Shown piece by piece: positions 22,466-23,164 of a stretch of 23,164 nt of DNA. Where the stretch lies: assembly GCA_030066245.1 (NCBI GenBank), contig JASJBY010000019.1, forward strand, positions 1-23,164, in the 5' to 3' direction. How positions within the stretch are numbered: the stretch's first letter is position 1; each line of letters begins with the position of its first letter. The stretch comes from Gammaproteobacteria bacterium (GTDB lineage Bacteria; Pseudomonadota; Gammaproteobacteria; JAABTG01). A program made the translations under genes and the position numbers. Below the pieces are notes generated by a model, which saw only the letters and a list, made by a program, of their open reading frames with translations, was not told the DNA's origin and did no database searches.

Positions 22466-23164
22466 CGCTTGAGGTTTTCGTGTCGGTTTGGCCCGGGGAC
22501 TGTTGTGGATGGGCCGAGGCCTCGGACGCCCGGGCCCGGCCAACAAGGCGGTTCAGCGCCAGTCTGCCCAGCCGGCGGATGAGCTTGAGGGGGCTGTTCA
22601 GGGTCGTTTCAAGGAACGCAATGTGCTGGTCGCGGGCGCGGATCTCCGCCTCTAGATGAGCCATGCGCTCCTGGACATGGTTCATCTGCGCCTGGATGTG
22701 GTCCATCTGCTCCTGCTGGGCCACGATATAATCATCCCGGTGCCTGATGGCCTCGGCCGCGCTGCGCTTCGCGGATTCAAGGGTTCGTTTTGGACCGCGT
22801 TGCAGCTCCTCAGCCAGGATGCTGTAACCGTGTAACTGGGTCAGCTCGGTGTTGATCTTCCCGTTGAATACGCCTGGCGGATCTTCCCCGCGCTCCCTGG
22901 CCTGCAATGCCCGATAGACGCGCTGGGTCAGTTTACACAGCCCCTCCTCGGGGTACGTCAGATCGCGCCCATCGAAGTGCCTCAGTCCGGGCTTGAGGAT
23001 CCCCTCAAGCATCGCCCCCTGCCCCGCCTCCTCCACCGGCCAGCGGAGGCCCAGCTCGTCCGCAACTGCAGACAACCTCGCTGCCGGCTGTCTCAGCAGA
23101 GAATCAAATTCCACCCAGCTGACATGGTGCTGCTGGATGCTTTGGCACGCCTCCAGCACATGGT
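22443..23164 (-). CDS. C-terminal part of a probable sulfotransferase with coiled-coil tail (cut by window edge)
   Basis: The frame is open through the right edge; about 240 C-terminal residues are present. Counting from GTG 23159, VSWVEFDSLLRQPAARLSAV (13-32) and ADELGLRWP (33-41) match the 'V.YEDLL.DP...L..I...LGL' block near the end of sulfotransferases. Residues ~139-188 form a heptad-patterned coiled coil rich in Gln, Met and His (QMDHIQAQMNHVQERMAHLE), then LNSPLKLIRRLGRL, a pattern seen at the ends of many large glycan-modifying enzymes, and a polar Ser/Thr tail. The PAPS-binding motifs would lie outside the window, so the sulfotransferase call is inferred. It overlaps the next gene by 23 bases. 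Confidence 0.7.
   Translation of the reverse strand, partial: HVLEACQSIQQHHVSWVEFDSLLRQPAARLSAVADELGLRWPVEEAGQGAMLEGILKPGLRHFDGRDLTYPEEGLCKLTQRVYRALQARERGEDPPGVFNGKINTELTQLHGYSILAEELQRGPKRTLESAKRSAAEAIRHRDDYIVAQQEQMDHIQAQMNHVQERMAHLEAEIRARDQHIAFLETTLNSPLKLIRRLGRLALNRLVGRARASEASAHPQQSPGQTDTKTSSDASGSRQ

Overview
The window is an accessory surface-glycan locus from a high-GC Gram-negative bacterium. A proteobacterium, probably gamma, is my best guess; it rests on composition, on a serralysin-type RTX protease (type I secretion) and on the gene mix, because no marker gene is present. There are no tRNA, rRNA, CRISPR or intact insertion-sequence features. I support 15 protein-coding genes, two of them cut by the window edges, and two gene remnants.

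Layout. (1) 1-2362, minus strand: a tight run of three glycosyltransferase genes (GT2 cut by the left edge, GT4, GlfT1-like GT2). (2) 2370-3080, minus: remnants of a second galactofuranose pair, a GlfT2-like transferase fragment with stop codons and a UDP-galactopyranose mutase (glf) reduced to its first ~59 and last ~12 codons. (3) 3347-6954: three more GT-B glycosyltransferases, one plus and two minus, convergent at 4553-4652. (4) 7571-9085, minus: a serralysin-like zinc metalloprotease with RTX repeats. (5) 9662-11352, plus: a good sigma70-type promoter, an alpha/beta-hydrolase-fold protein and a small sulfotransferase. (6) 11495-12997, minus: a TPR-sulfotransferase. (7) 13177-16167, minus: intact glf and a GlfT2-like transferase. 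(8) 16454-23164, minus: two large HAD-family proteins sharing a second, uncharacterised module, a GT4 glycosyltransferase, and the C-terminal part of a probable sulfotransferase ending in a coiled coil. Several neighbours in blocks 1 and 8 overlap or nearly touch, so they are probably co-transcribed and translationally coupled.

How the genes may work together (inference): Glf makes UDP-galactofuranose, the GlfT1/GlfT2-like GT2 enzymes polymerise or transfer it, the GT4/GT1 enzymes add other sugars, and up to three sulfotransferases could decorate the product with sulfate. The likely product is a sulfated, galactofuranose-containing exopolysaccharide, capsule or O-chain. No Wzx/Wzy, ABC exporter or type I secretion genes are in the window.

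Most striking points: the glfT-glf pair occurs twice in the same orientation, intact at 13-16 kb and decayed at 2.4-3.1 kb, bracketing about 10 kb of mixed-orientation accessory genes; long homopolymer tracts sit inside the protease and the GlfT2-like gene; and the two HAD proteins share a C-terminal module with recognisable signatures but no function I can name.
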